From positions 62,001 through 126,000 of the forward strand of contig BAYV01000009.1 of the NCBI GenBank assembly GCA_000710935.1: a stretch of DNA of 64,000 bases, written 5' to 3'. The DNA is from Iodidimonas nitroreducens. GTDB lineage: Bacteria; Pseudomonadota; Alphaproteobacteria; Sphingomonadales; Rhodothalassiaceae. The notes beneath the pieces are model-generated. The model was not told where the DNA came from, ran no database searches, and saw only the letters and a program-made list of their open reading frames with translations. The number at the start of each line of letters is the position of its first letter. The first letter of the stretch is position 1. Shown piece by piece: positions 18,398-27,903 of the stretch. Both the position numbers and the translations under genes were made by a program.

Positions 18398-19505
18398 CAT
18401 CATGCCCTTTGATGGCTGGGGTTTGTTGGGTTTCCAAACGATAATGGGCGAGCGAGGAGCGCACGAGAACGGCAATCACCGCCGCTGCGGGCACTGCGAT
18501 CAGCACCCCCACAAAGCCTGCAACCTCGCCCCCGGCAAAAACGGCAAAGATCACCCAAACCGGATGCAGGCACACATGGCGGCCCAATAAACGCGGGGTG
18601 AGAACGGCCCCTTCCAAAATCTGCACAAACACCCAAACCAGAACGACCAGCCCCAGATTGGCATAATCAAGCCCCCATTGGCCAAAGCCCACAAACAGGG
18701 CAACGGCCAGCGCAAAGGCTGTACCGAAAAAGGGAATGAACCCCAAAATCCCCGCCAGCATCCCCAAAATCAGAGCATAATCAAGCCCCATCACTGACCA
18801 GCCAAGACAATATAACACCGCCATGGCCAGCATCACACTGAGCTGACCACGCACAAAGCCTGAAAGCACCTGATCGATCTCGATCATGGTTCTGCGCACA
18901 AAGGGTGCTTGGTGGGCAGGGAGCAAGGCATTGGCCCGGCTGATGATTTTATCGAAATCACGCAGGATATAAAAAGCCACCATCGGGGAAATCAGCACCA
19001 ATGCCAGAATATTGAACAAAGCCAGCCCGCCGGTGAACACCCCCATGATCATCTGATGCGCCATGGCAAAGCCTTGTTGGACCATCGATTCCAGAACATC
19101 CTGAGCCTGCTGACCGATTTCGGTGCCAAATTCGGTTTCCATATTAAGCATCATGGAAGATGTCCAAATCCGCAGATCGGCAATAACCCCCGGAACAGCC
19201 CGTACCAGACCCACAAGCTGCGCCTGCAACAATGGCCATAAGCCAAAAAGCACACACAAGCTGATGATGAAGCACAAAAAGATGATCAAACCCGCCGCCA
19301 GCCCCCGGTCGATATGATATGCTTCCAATCGATCAGCCAAGGGATCGAGCAGATAAGCCAGCGCGAAACCGGCAAGGAACGGTAGCAAAATACCCCGGGT
19401 GAGATAGGCAAATAAAAGGGCTATGAGCAACAAACCCCATGGGATCAAACGCGACATCAGGCGCGGGTTCAAGCCTTGTTCATCCGCTTTCCCGGCGTCG
19501 CTCAT
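18378..19505 (-). CDS. AI-2E family transporter (PerM-like permease)
   Basis: A 375-aa integral membrane protein with about eight hydrophobic segments, including N-terminal 'GILLPFLAGFALAYLLDPLADRLE' and the C-terminal part 'LLGRHVCLHPVWVIFAVFAGGEVAGFVGVLIAVPAAAVI', the signature of the AI-2E exporter/PerM family. Members move autoinducer-2, ions or unknown substrates. Its start overlaps the end of the DUF2066 gene as ATGA, and its end overlaps hdaA, an arrangement conserved in many alphaproteobacteria. Confidence 0.9.
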   Translation of the reverse strand: MSDAGKADEQGLNPRLMSRLIPWGLLLIALLFAYLTRGILLPFLAGFALAYLLDPLADRLEAYHIDRGLAAGLIIFLCFIISLCVLFGLWPLLQAQLVGLVRAVPGVIADLRIWTSSMMLNMETEFGTEIGQQAQDVLESMVQQGFAMAHQMIMGVFTGGLALFNILALVLISPMVAFYILRDFDKIISRANALLPAHQAPFVRRTMIEIDQVLSGFVRGQLSVMLAMAVLYCLGWSVMGLDYALILGMLAGILGFIPFFGTAFALAVALFVGFGQWGLDYANLGLVVLVWVFVQILEGAVLTPRLLGRHVCLHPVWVIFAVFAGGEVAGFVGVLIAVPAAAVIAVLVRSSLAHYRLETQQTPAIKGHDDVSTAP

Positions 19506-20758
19506 CTGGATGACCCTCCTTCCGATTGCGGTGCTCGCATCTCTCGCCCTTCATCGGCTGTATCGGTTATGAGCACCAGCCCCTGGTCGCTGTTCAACAG
19601 TTGAAGCCGGGCCTGGGCTAAAGCCAGCCTTAATTGATCGATCGTCCCCACATAGCTGATGGCAAAACGCGAAAGCGGCAACCCGATTTCGGTCATTTCA
19701 AATGAGCGCACGATCCCCACGCTTTCAAGCTTTTGCCGGATCGACAGCCAAGCCTCGGCATGATCGACCGGCGCCATGACGCTGACGACCGATTGATCGC
19801 CGGTCGCGGCTAAAAGGGTCTGTTCTTTCCATAAAGCATCGGATCGACGCAGGATAAGATTAGCCGCCCGTTTGAGTACAAAAGCCTCGGTCCCGGCTTC
19901 GGTTTCTGACGTCGCCGCTTCTGCTGGATCAAAATCTTCCATAAAAGCCGATAAACTGCCCTCAGCATGGCTCATGCGGCTTTCCCCTTCATCATCCAAG
20001 GGACCAACCACCAGATCATAATGCAAATCGGGTTGGCCGGTCCGATAATTGGGCACCAGCCTTGCCGTGGCAATCACGATTCGCGGCACGGCGAAAAATC
20101 GCGCCGCCTTGGCAAGCTTGGATGGATCGGGATTGGTCAGCAGATCATCGGACAAAACAGCCCGCGATGAAATCCGATCCGGGGCAAAGCGATAAGCGAT
20201 CAAGCGGTTTTGCAGATCCGCCCCGGCCAGCGCCTGTTGCCATGGATGATCCCCAAATACCATCCGCACACCGCGATCATAAAGCACCGGCACCAAAAGA
20301 TAAGGCCCGCCCAGTGATTCTGTATAGGCAACATCGGTACGGGCAAAGATATCGCGCACCGCATCGGGCGAAAACAACACATCAAGCACGGCCATATAAC
20401 GGCGCGATGAGAATTTTTCCTCGCGAATATCCACCGACCGCACAAGGCTTTGCAATAAAGGCGGGCTGGCCGGGGGCAGATTGCCAAGGCTTTCATCCGC
20501 CACCAGCTTTTCGATCAGCGATTGCCAGGCCCGTTCCTGCGCATTGGCCAAAGCCTGCCTGCGGGCTTCGGTGGCATTGGCGGCCTCTACATCAACATCG
20601 ATGCCATACACACTAAACAAGCGTGCCGAAGCATCCCGATCCGCCTGCACCTGCATTTGCGCCTGTGCCGGCCCACCTATGCCGAATACCATGAGGGCAA
20701 AAAGCACTGGGGCAAAAAGCACTGGGATCATCATCACTGCAGAAAGGCCCAGCCGCAT
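19502..20758 (-). CDS. DUF2066 domain exported protein
   Basis: From the ATG at 20758 the protein has a signal peptide ending '..GPAQAQ'. The mature part matches DUF2066: 'YGIDVDVEAANATEARRQALANAQERAWQSLIEKL', then 'FSSRRYMAVLDVLFSPDAVRDIFA' and 'LGGPYLLVPVLYDRG'. Its function is unknown; the consistent position ahead of perM and hdaA and behind divergent purM is the main clue. An upstream extension to 20818 is unlikely to be translated. The C-terminal half contains an Ala/Glu-rich stretch near residue 280. Confidence 0.85.
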   Translation of the reverse strand: MRLGLSAVMMIPVLFAPVLFALMVFGIGGPAQAQMQVQADRDASARLFSVYGIDVDVEAANATEARRQALANAQERAWQSLIEKLVADESLGNLPPASPPLLQSLVRSVDIREEKFSSRRYMAVLDVLFSPDAVRDIFARTDVAYTESLGGPYLLVPVLYDRGVRMVFGDHPWQQALAGADLQNRLIAYRFAPDRISSRAVLSDDLLTNPDPSKLAKAARFFAVPRIVIATARLVPNYRTGQPDLHYDLVVGPLDDEGESRMSHAEGSLSAFMEDFDPAEAATSETEAGTEAFVLKRAANLILRRSDALWKEQTLLAATGDQSVVSVMAPVDHAEAWLSIRQKLESVGIVRSFEMTEIGLPLSRFAISYVGTIDQLRLALAQARLQLLNSDQGLVLITDTADEGREMRAPQSEGGSSR

Positions 20759-20899
20759 ATCTTCGTTCTCCTTTGGTTCGCACCACCTTAGCGCCCCAAT
20801 GCCCGCAGGCAAAGCCATGAAACAGATAAAACCGACGATCTCAGGGTCATGACTGTGGATGGGGTCAGCATAAATCCCTTATAGCAACAAGACGTCATC

Positions 20900-20913
20900 T
20901 TCATGATCATGAA
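20900..20913. promoter_or_regulatory. 14-bp palindrome in divergent DUF2066/purM promoter region
   Basis: TTCATGATCATGAA at 20900-20913 is a perfect palindrome about 95 bp upstream of purM and 140 bp upstream of the DUF2066 start. It could be an operator for either gene. GATC is very common in this DNA, so part of the symmetry may be chance. Confidence 0.35.
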
Positions 20914-21009
20914 ATCTGTTCAGATTTTGGCTAAAGGGGCTTGCTCTCAATAGCCCTTTCGCCCCATGTTGCACAGCCTTTGGATGGCAAGCAGAAAGGT
21001 TTAAAACCC

Positions 21010-22119
21010 GTGAGCGACCCCCTCCCCCCCTCTTATGATTATGCCACAGCCGGTGTTGATATTGCGGCGGGCAATGCGCTGGTTTCCGCCATCAAGCCTG
21101 CTGCGGCCTCCACCCGCAGGATTGGGGCCGATGCCGGTTTGGGCGGCTTTGGGGCTTTGTTCGATCTGAAAGCGGCGGGCTATCATGATCCTATCCTGAT
21201 TTCCGGCACCGATGGGGTTGGCACCAAATTGCGCATCGCCCTCGATACCGGCCTGCATCAAAATGTGGGGATCGATCTGGTGGCGATGTGCGCCAATGAT
21301 ATTCTGGTGCAAGGGGCCGAACCTTTGTTCTTTCTTGATTATTTTGCCACCGGTCGGCTGGACCCGAAGATCGCTACCGAAGTGATCGAAGGGATCGCGC
21401 GGGGCTGTATTGAAGCCGGCTGCGCCCTGATTGGCGGCGAAACGGCGGAAATGCCCGGCATGTATGCCCATGGCGATTATGATCTGGCTGGTTTTGTGGT
21501 GGGCGCCGTGGAACGGGATCAGATCATCAACGGCGCCACGATCAAACCCGGCGATGCGATCATCGGGCTGGCCTCATCGGGCGTTCATTCCAATGGCTTT
21601 TCATTGGTGCGCAAGCTGGTGGCGGATTTTGATCTGGCTTATGATCAGCCCGCGCCCTTTGATGGCCAAACAACATTAGGCGAGGCTCTGCTCACCCCTA
21701 CCCGCCTTTATATCAAAAGCTGTTTGCCGCTTTTGCGGTCAGGCCAAATTAAGGGCATGGCCCATATTACGGGCGGCGGATTGCTGGAAAATGTCCCCCG
21801 TTGTTTACCGGAGGATCTGTGCGCTACCATCGATGTGGATCGCTGGGCCCTGCCCCCTGTTTTTCGCTGGCTGCAGGAAGCCGGGCGCATCACCCCCTAT
21901 GAATTGGGGCGCACCTTTAATTGCGGCCTGGGGATGGTGCTGTTTGTTGATCCTGATCGGGCAGAACAGGTCATCGCTGCCCTTGATGCGGCGGGCGAAA
22001 GTGCGATGCCCATCGGCATGGTTGAAGAAAAACCCGGCAAGGCGCTCTGCAGGCTGCGCGGCAAGCCGGGGGCCTGGGGCGCACAGCAGGGCTTTGATCA
22101 TATCACCGATGAAGCCTAA
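21010..22119 (+). CDS. purM: Phosphoribosylformylglycinamidine cyclo-ligase
   Basis: AIR synthetase, the fifth step of de novo purine synthesis. Family marks are '[15 protein letters not shown]', 'GFGALFDL', the ATP/metal motif '[13 protein letters not shown]', '[13 protein letters not shown]' and '[14 protein letters not shown]'-like '[17 protein letters not shown]'. The GTG at 21010 was chosen as start because AGAAAGG lies about 9 nt upstream and the protein then begins just before the conserved core; a TTG at 20941 is the only longer option. It overlaps or nearly abuts purN. Confidence 0.96.
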   Translation: MSDPLPPSYDYATAGVDIAAGNALVSAIKPAAASTRRIGADAGLGGFGALFDLKAAGYHDPILISGTDGVGTKLRIALDTGLHQNVGIDLVAMCANDILVQGAEPLFFLDYFATGRLDPKIATEVIEGIARGCIEAGCALIGGETAEMPGMYAHGDYDLAGFVVGAVERDQIINGATIKPGDAIIGLASSGVHSNGFSLVRKLVADFDLAYDQPAPFDGQTTLGEALLTPTRLYIKSCLPLLRSGQIKGMAHITGGGLLENVPRCLPEDLCATIDVDRWALPPVFRWLQEAGRITPYELGRTFNCGLGMVLFVDPDRAEQVIAALDAAGESAMPIGMVEEKPGKALCRLRGKPGAWGAQQGFDHITDEA

Positions 22120-22123
22120 GCTC

Positions 22124-22783
22124 ATGGCCCGGATGCAGCTTGGCATTTTAATCTCCGGTCGGGGCTCGAATATGAAAGCCCTGATCGATGCCTGTGCAGG
22201 GAGGGATTATCCCGCAGAAATCGCTTTGGTCCTGTCCAATGTCGCCTCGGCCGGTGGTCTTGAAACAGCCCGCGCTGCCGGGATCAAAACCATAGTTATT
22301 GATCATAAGGCCTATCCAAGCCGGGCAGAATTTGAGCGAGATCTCGATCAGGCGCTTCGCGATCATGGTGTGGAGCTTGTCTGTCTCGCCGGGTTCATGC
22401 GCCTTCTGGATAAGGATTTCGTAAAGCGCTGGCATGATCGCATGATCAATATCCATCCATCCCTGCTGCCATCTTATCGCGGCCTGAAAACCCATGAACG
22501 GGTTCTGGAAGATGGCGTGCGCTTCACCGGCTGCACGGTGCATTATGTCAGGCCGCAAATGGATGAAGGGCCGATCATCATGCAGGCTGTTGTGCCCATT
22601 GATGATCATGACACCCCCCAAAAACTTGCCCGGCGGGTTCTGGCTTATGAGCACAAGATTTATGTTGAATCGGTGCGTTTGATCGCCAGCGGAAACATCC
22701 GCCCCCGGGGCAATAAAACCGCCAGCAAGGGCTTGAAATTCCCCAAAAAAGGCCTGATCAGCCCGACGCCTGACGACGCCTGA
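22124..22783 (+). CDS. purN: Phosphoribosylglycinamide formyltransferase
   Basis: GAR transformylase, the third step of purine synthesis, using 10-formyl-tetrahydrofolate. It shows 'GILISGRGSNMKALIDAC', the catalytic 'NIHPSLLPSYRGLKTHERVL' (Asn and His) and 'GCTVHYVRPQMDEGPII' with the catalytic Asp. Possible starts are 22109 (overlapping purM by 11 bp), 22124 and 22133; the longer open frame to 21791 runs inside purM and is not real. The pair purM-purN is translated as one operon. Confidence 0.95.
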   Translation: MARMQLGILISGRGSNMKALIDACAGRDYPAEIALVLSNVASAGGLETARAAGIKTIVIDHKAYPSRAEFERDLDQALRDHGVELVCLAGFMRLLDKDFVKRWHDRMINIHPSLLPSYRGLKTHERVLEDGVRFTGCTVHYVRPQMDEGPIIMQAVVPIDDHDTPQKLARRVLAYEHKIYVESVRLIASGNIRPRGNKTASKGLKFPKKGLISPTPDDA

Positions 22784-22810
22784 AATTACAAAGGCCCCTT
22801 TCTCATGAAA

Positions 22811-22835
22811 ATGGCGCGAGAACCCCCCGCGCCAT
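22811..22835. terminator. Possible terminator between purN and ndk
   Basis: ATGGCGCG (22811-22818) pairs perfectly with 22828-22835 around a 9-nt loop. T tracts on either side are short (TTTC on the minus strand), so termination would be moderate at best. It lies between the two convergent genes. Confidence 0.45.
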
Positions 22836-22883
22836 CATTGTCATTCAAATAATGGCCAGAAATGCGGCCATATCAGCACATCT

Positions 22884-23306
22884 TCAGCCGACGATTTCAA
22901 TTCCGGCAAAGAAAAAGGCGATTTCAATCGCGGCATTTTCTGCACTGTCTGAGCCATGCACGGAATTGGCTTCGATATTTTCAGCAAAGCTTTTGCGGAT
23001 GGTGCCTTCGGCAGCTTCCTTAGGATTGGTGGCCCCCATCACGTCACGATTTTTGGCAACGGCATCTTCGCCTTCCAAAACCTGAACAACCACAGGGCCA
23101 GAGGTCATGAAGGCGACCAGATCATTGTAAAACGGACGTTCTTTATGCACGGCATAAAAGGCTTCGGCCTGCGCTTTGGTGAGGTGCAGGCGCTTTTGGG
23201 CAATGATCCGCAGCCCGGCATTTTCCAGAACGGCATTGATCTGGCCGGTCAGATTGCGGCGGGTGGCATCGGGTTTGATGATCGAAAAGGTACGCTGAAG
23301 TGCCAT
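22884..23306 (-). CDS. ndk: Nucleoside diphosphate kinase
   Basis: A 140-aa Ndk, which equalises nucleoside triphosphate pools. It starts '[21 protein letters not shown]' and contains the phospho-His motif '[20 protein letters not shown]'. The ORF extends upstream to 23399, but all family members begin at this Met. It is convergent with purN and divergent from the ABC-F gene. Confidence 0.97.
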   Translation of the reverse strand: MALQRTFSIIKPDATRRNLTGQINAVLENAGLRIIAQKRLHLTKAQAEAFYAVHKERPFYNDLVAFMTSGPVVVQVLEGEDAVAKNRDVMGATNPKEAAEGTIRKSFAENIEANSVHGSDSAENAAIEIAFFFAGIEIVG

Positions 23307-23424
23307 AAGGTGATTGTCCCTCAAAATATGGTTTGCATGAAGCTTCGCGGCGGTTTTTAAGCGATGAGAAAGCGAACTGCAAGGACTACCGTTTTTCATC
23401 GGGTCGTGTTAGAGGCACAGCGTC

Positions 23425-25314
23425 ATGTTACATATCAAAGATCTCACCTACCGCATCGGCGACCGGCTTTTGCTCGATCACGCCACGGCACGCATCACCG
23501 CTGGTCAAAAGCTTGGCCTGATCGGTCAGAATGGCACTGGGAAATCAACCCTTCTGGGATTGATCACGGGTGCCCTCATGCCCGAAAGCGGATCAATCTC
23601 GATCCGCCCCCGTGCCTCTTTTACGCTGGTGGGCCAAGAAGCCCCCTCAGGCCCGCGCACATTGATCAGCGCCGTTCTCGATGCCCATAAGGAAATGCGG
23701 GCTTTGGAGGACGAAGCCCAAACCGCAACCGATCCCAATCGGATCGCGGAAATCCATACCCGTTTGGCGGATATCGATGCCCATTCCGCGCCAGCACGGG
23801 CAGCAGCCATCTTATCCGGGCTTGGTTTTGATCAGGCAGCGCAGGAACGCCCGCTTGACAGCTATTCCGGGGGCTGGCGGATGCGGGTTGCCCTGGCGGC
23901 GGCTTTGTTCACCCGGCCCGATCTTTTGCTGCTGGATGAGCCGACCAATTATCTCGATCTCGAAGGGGTGATCTGGCTGGAAAATTTCCTCCGCACCTAT
24001 CCCTATACTGTTGTGGTGGTCAGCCATGATCGGTCTTTGCTCAATCGGGCAATCACCTCGATCCTCCATCTGGAAGGCGGCAAGCTGGTGGCTTATGCCG
24101 GTGGCTATGATGATTTCGAGCAGGCCCGGCTTTTGCGCAATGAGCAACTGGCCTCGATGAAATCAAAGCAGGATGCCCAAAGGCGTCATCTGCAATCCTT
24201 CGTTGATCGATTTCGCGCTCAGGCCAATAAGGCGAGCCAGGCCCAAAGCCGTTTGAAAATGCTGGAAAAAATGCAGCCCATCGCGGCGGTGGTCGAAGAA
24301 CACACCGTGCCGTTCAACTTCCCGAAGCCCGCGCCTTTATCGCCGCCGTTGATCACGCTGGATGGGATTTCAGTGGGCTATCATGAAAATGAGCCGGTCC
24401 TGAGCCATCTTGATATGCGCATTGATCCCGATGATCGGATTGCCCTTTTGGGATCGAACGGCAATGGCAAATCAACCTTTGCCAAGCTTTTATCGAAACG
24501 ATTGAAGCCGATGGGCGGCAAGATGACCATGCCGCGCAGCCTGAAGGTGGGCTATTTCGCCCAGCATCAGCTTGATGAATTGCATGAAAAAGAAACACCC
24601 ATCGATCATATGGCCCGATTGATGGCGGATGCCACCGAAACCAAGGTGCGCACGCGATTGGGCAGCTTTGGCTTTTCCGCCGATAAAGCCGACAGGCGGG
24701 TGGAAACCTTATCGGGTGGCGAGAAAGCCCGGCTGCTTTTTGCTTTGATGACCCATGCCGCACCTCAGGTGATGATTTTGGATGAACCAACCAATCATCT
24801 GGATATCGATAGCCGCGAATCCCTGATCCGCGCTTTAAATGATTATGAAGGCGCAGTGATTTTGATCAGCCATGATCGTCGTTTGGTGGAAGCCTGTGCC
24901 GATCGCCTGTGGATCGTGGAAAATGGCGGGATCAATGTTTTTGACGGCAATATCGAGGATTATCGCCAAAGGCTTTTGCGCGAACGCGGAGCCCGCAGCG
25001 AATCCGGCGAACGCGATGCCGCCAGCGATAAACGCAAGAATGGCCGCCGCTCTTCTGCCGATAAACGTGCCCGATTGGCCCCTTTGCGTCAGGCGGTCAG
25101 CGATATGGAACAAAAGCTGGCCTATCTGAACGAGCAAAAAGAGCGCATTGCCCGGGCGCTGAACAGTCCCGCCCTTTATGATGGCAGCCAGCCCAATGGG
25201 CCCGCCAAAGCCGCGCATTTGCAGCAGGAACAAGGCCGATTGGAAAAGCTGATCGCCAAGGCCGAAGATGAATGGCTGACGGCCCAGGATAAGCTGGAAG
25301 AGGCACAAGCTTGA
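23425..25314 (+). CDS. ABC-F family ATPase
   Basis: A soluble protein with two ATP-binding cassettes and no membrane domain. Walker A motifs are 'IGQNGTGKST' (about residue 33) and 'LGSNGNGKST' (about 343); signature motifs are 'DSYSGGWRMRVAL' and 'ETLSGGEKARLLFAL'; Walker B 'LLLDEPTNYLDLE' and 'MILDEPTNHLDID'. Between the cassettes is the P-site interaction linker rich in Arg/Lys/Gln ('KQDAQRRHLQSFVDRFRAQANKASQAQSR'). The C-terminus is a long coiled coil (about 545-629). ABC-F proteins act on the ribosomal E site; length and coiled coil resemble YheS/Uup. It is not assigned as antibiotic resistance. Confidence 0.9.
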   Translation: MLHIKDLTYRIGDRLLLDHATARITAGQKLGLIGQNGTGKSTLLGLITGALMPESGSISIRPRASFTLVGQEAPSGPRTLISAVLDAHKEMRALEDEAQTATDPNRIAEIHTRLADIDAHSAPARAAAILSGLGFDQAAQERPLDSYSGGWRMRVALAAALFTRPDLLLLDEPTNYLDLEGVIWLENFLRTYPYTVVVVSHDRSLLNRAITSILHLEGGKLVAYAGGYDDFEQARLLRNEQLASMKSKQDAQRRHLQSFVDRFRAQANKASQAQSRLKMLEKMQPIAAVVEEHTVPFNFPKPAPLSPPLITLDGISVGYHENEPVLSHLDMRIDPDDRIALLGSNGNGKSTFAKLLSKRLKPMGGKMTMPRSLKVGYFAQHQLDELHEKETPIDHMARLMADATETKVRTRLGSFGFSADKADRRVETLSGGEKARLLFALMTHAAPQVMILDEPTNHLDIDSRESLIRALNDYEGAVILISHDRRLVEACADRLWIVENGGINVFDGNIEDYRQRLLRERGARSESGERDAASDKRKNGRRSSADKRARLAPLRQAVSDMEQKLAYLNEQKERIARALNSPALYDGSQPNGPAKAAHLQQEQGRLEKLIAKAEDEWLTAQDKLEEAQA

Positions 25315-25346
25315 AGGATCGAGCCTGAAAGATTGGGCCTGACAGA

Positions 25347-25814
25347 TCAGGCTTTCTGCTCCCAGCCGCCCTGCTCTTTTTGCTGCCAATAGCTCTGGTT
25401 TTCCGCCTTGGCCTTAAAGTGCAGCCAATCCGCGCGTGCGCTTTGCACGATGGTATCATCATGGCCATCAAACATATAAAGACACAGCTTATAAGGATGC
25501 GGATCATCGGGCAGCGCGCCGCCATTGATTAAGATCAGCACATCAGGATCATTAGGGGGATCGGCAATGGCTTCATCCCCCGCCGCCAGATAAACCGGCT
25601 GCAAAGCGGCATGGGGGCTGGCCGCTGTGCCATGGGGCAGGAAGGATACCGGATCATAGGCCCATAAGGCGCGATCAAGGCGATCGAGCACATCCTGATC
25701 GGGCACCCGCACAAAGCAGCGCAGGCCGCGCCCCATTACTTTTTCAAGCAATTTGGGAAACGCGGCCTCCAGCGACTGACGTTGAAGATGATAGAAACGG
25801 ATCTCTTCGAGCAT
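25347..25814 (-). CDS. holC: DNA polymerase III chi subunit
   Basis: The protein reads 'EIRFYHLQRQSLEAAFPKLLEKVMGRGLRCFVRV', then 'LDRALWAYDPVSFLPHG' and 'PDVLILINGG', the pattern of HolC. Chi links the clamp loader to single-stranded DNA-binding protein. At 155 aa it has the usual size. It converges on the ABC-F gene with a 32-bp gap and lies in front of the DUF885 gene's 3' end on the same strand. Confidence 0.9.
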   Translation of the reverse strand: MLEEIRFYHLQRQSLEAAFPKLLEKVMGRGLRCFVRVPDQDVLDRLDRALWAYDPVSFLPHGTAASPHAALQPVYLAAGDEAIADPPNDPDVLILINGGALPDDPHPYKLCLYMFDGHDDTIVQSARADWLHFKAKAENQSYWQQKEQGGWEQKA

Positions 25815-25845
25815 CAGTGATCACATCTTGAAAGGCGGATCGTCA

Positions 25846-27723
25846 TCAGCCTGCAGTTTTCCGGGCTTCGACCCAGCCATTGATCTTTTCTTCAAGAATA
25901 TCAAGGGGAAGCGGCCCGTCTTTCAGAACCTCATCATGATAGCCCCGAATATCAAACGCATCGCCCAGGGCTTCACGGGCTTCCTCACGCAAGGAGAGGA
26001 TCTTTTCCTTACCGATCATATAGGCCGTGGCCTGCCCCGGCATCACGATATAGCGTTCGATAGCTTTTGAAAGATCGCCCTCAGGGTTGGGGGTGTTGGT
26101 CCGCAGATAATCAATGGCCTCTTCTCGGGTCCATTTTTTATCATGCAAACCGGTATCCACCACCAACCGCGCTGCCCGCCATAATTCCATCGCCAGCCGC
26201 CCGAAATCGGAATAGGGATCTTCATAAAAGCCCATTTCTTTTGGCAGATATTCCGAATAAAGGCCCCAGCCTTCGGTATAGGCCGTAAAGCGTGCCATCC
26301 TTTGGAACATGGGCACACCCTCAAGCTCCTGCGAAATGGCAATCTGCATATGATGGCCGGGAATGCCTTCATGATAGGCCAAGGCTTCCATCTGATAGAT
26401 GGGCATATCCGTCATATCATATAGATTGGCGTAATAGGTGCCGGGCCGCGAGCCATCAAGCGCCGGTTGCTGGTAAAAAGCCTTGCCCGCCGCCTTTTCG
26501 CGGAAGGGTTCAACCCGCTTCACCACCATATCGGCTTTGGGCAGAATGCCGAAATAGTCCGGCAGTTTTTCGCGCATCTGATCGATCAGCGCCTTCGCCT
26601 CATTCAGATAGCGCGCCCGCCCTTCATCGGTATTGGGATAGGTAAACCGATTATCGGTTCGGATGAATTCAAAGAAATCCTGCAAATCGCCTTCAAAGCC
26701 CACCTGCTTCATGATGCCCAGCATTTCTTCATGAATGCGGGCAACATTATCCAGGCCGATCTGATGAATTTCGGCGGCACTAAGATCGGTGGTCGTGTAA
26801 TTTTGCAGGCGATCATTATAATAAGCTTCGCCATTGGGCAGCTTCCACACGCCATCATCGGTGGTGGCGATCTGTTCTTGCCGTTCCAATTCGGTAATCA
26901 GTCGTTCATAGGCGGGCTGCACCGATGTCAGCAAGGCATCGCGGGCCTGCTCGCGCAAGGCAGTGGCCTCATCCTCACTCAAATCAAGGGAGGCGAGCTT
27001 TTCATTGAAATCATCCCACAAAGCAGAGTTCTCGCCGCTTTCATCAAAAGGAGCGCCGGTGATCACATTACGCGAGGCTTCAATCACGAGGGGATAAACG
27101 AAACGCGGCGGTACCACGCCCAGTTCCTCGCTTTTTTTGACATTGGCAAGGATCTGATCCATCAGCCCCGTAACGCCTTCGAGCCGGGAAATATAAGCTT
27201 CGATATCCGAAGGCTGTGTAACCCGGTGAATATTGATCAAAAAGCTGGGAATTTGCTGCTGCCAACCAAACATCTGATTGATCGGATAGCTGTAATGGCG
27301 CCATTTTTCGCCATCGATGTCTCTTTGGGTGAGGATCTTGAACAGGCGATGCGATAATTTGGCCTGCGCATCAAGGGCATCCACATCAAAGCCCTTCAGC
27401 GTTTCAAGGCGCTGTTGATTGATCGCCAAAGTCTCATCGGCAAATTGATCCGACAGATCATCCCATTTGCCATAATCTTCGGTTTTCCGCCCCAAATAGG
27501 CCTGGCGCATGGGTGAGCGGGCGAGGTCTTCTTCAAAAGCCTGCTCAAAAAAGCTGTAAAGCCGTTGGGATTCGGTTTGCACCTGTTCGCTGGCCGGGCT
27601 TTCGCTTTGGCTCGTTTGGTTATTCTGATTGCCTGCATTATCGCAGGCCGAGACCGCAATCGATAAGGCCAAAGCCGAAGCCCCGCCCAGAATAAGCCGA
27701 TATAACGCGCTTTTTTGAACCAT
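25846..27723 (-). CDS. DUF885 family lipoprotein
   Basis: From the ATG at 27723 (GGGAGCG upstream) the protein has a lipoprotein signal: hydrophobic residues 9-24 and lipobox 'AVSAC' with Cys27. The remaining roughly 600 residues are DUF885, with the diagnostic 'EALAYHEGIPGHHMQIA' containing His/Glu residues reminiscent of a metal site, 'YTEGWGLYSEYLPKEMGFY', and 'VVDTGLHDKKWTREEAI' near the C-terminus. Proteins of this family have been suspected to be peptidases; no activity is asserted here. A Gln/Ser/Asn/Glu-rich linker follows the lipidated Cys. A stretch of 180 bp separates it from the flagellar TPR gene end. Confidence 0.87.
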   Translation of the reverse strand: MVQKSALYRLILGGASALALSIAVSACDNAGNQNNQTSQSESPASEQVQTESQRLYSFFEQAFEEDLARSPMRQAYLGRKTEDYGKWDDLSDQFADETLAINQQRLETLKGFDVDALDAQAKLSHRLFKILTQRDIDGEKWRHYSYPINQMFGWQQQIPSFLINIHRVTQPSDIEAYISRLEGVTGLMDQILANVKKSEELGVVPPRFVYPLVIEASRNVITGAPFDESGENSALWDDFNEKLASLDLSEDEATALREQARDALLTSVQPAYERLITELERQEQIATTDDGVWKLPNGEAYYNDRLQNYTTTDLSAAEIHQIGLDNVARIHEEMLGIMKQVGFEGDLQDFFEFIRTDNRFTYPNTDEGRARYLNEAKALIDQMREKLPDYFGILPKADMVVKRVEPFREKAAGKAFYQQPALDGSRPGTYYANLYDMTDMPIYQMEALAYHEGIPGHHMQIAISQELEGVPMFQRMARFTAYTEGWGLYSEYLPKEMGFYEDPYSDFGRLAMELWRAARLVVDTGLHDKKWTREEAIDYLRTNTPNPEGDLSKAIERYIVMPGQATAYMIGKEKILSLREEAREALGDAFDIRGYHDEVLKDGPLPLDILEEKINGWVEARKTAG

Positions 27724-27903
27724 CTTACGCTCCCTTGAGTGATCTTGCTGTGCGATCATTTTTATGAATTTGGCACGCTCTGACGCCCTTGATGAAAAGA
27801 GCACCGCAGGCGGTCATCTTTTCCAAAGATTAATGGAGATGATCCTAGACCCGGGCGCGGCTGACAGCAAGCCATAGACTTTAATGATCCAGTGCTGGAA
27901 ATA

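Noticed and set aside
21791-22123. Long 5' extension of purN
   Set aside because: It runs inside purM in another frame; all purN homologues start near 'GILISGRGSN'.
23425-25314. ABC-F gene as antibiotic resistance determinant
   Set aside because: It has the housekeeping YheS/Uup-like layout with a C-terminal coiled coil and lies in a housekeeping context.
27771-27790. TGGCAC followed by GC as a sigma-54 site
   Set aside because: The spacing between GG and GC is 11, not 10, and no gene follows on that strand.
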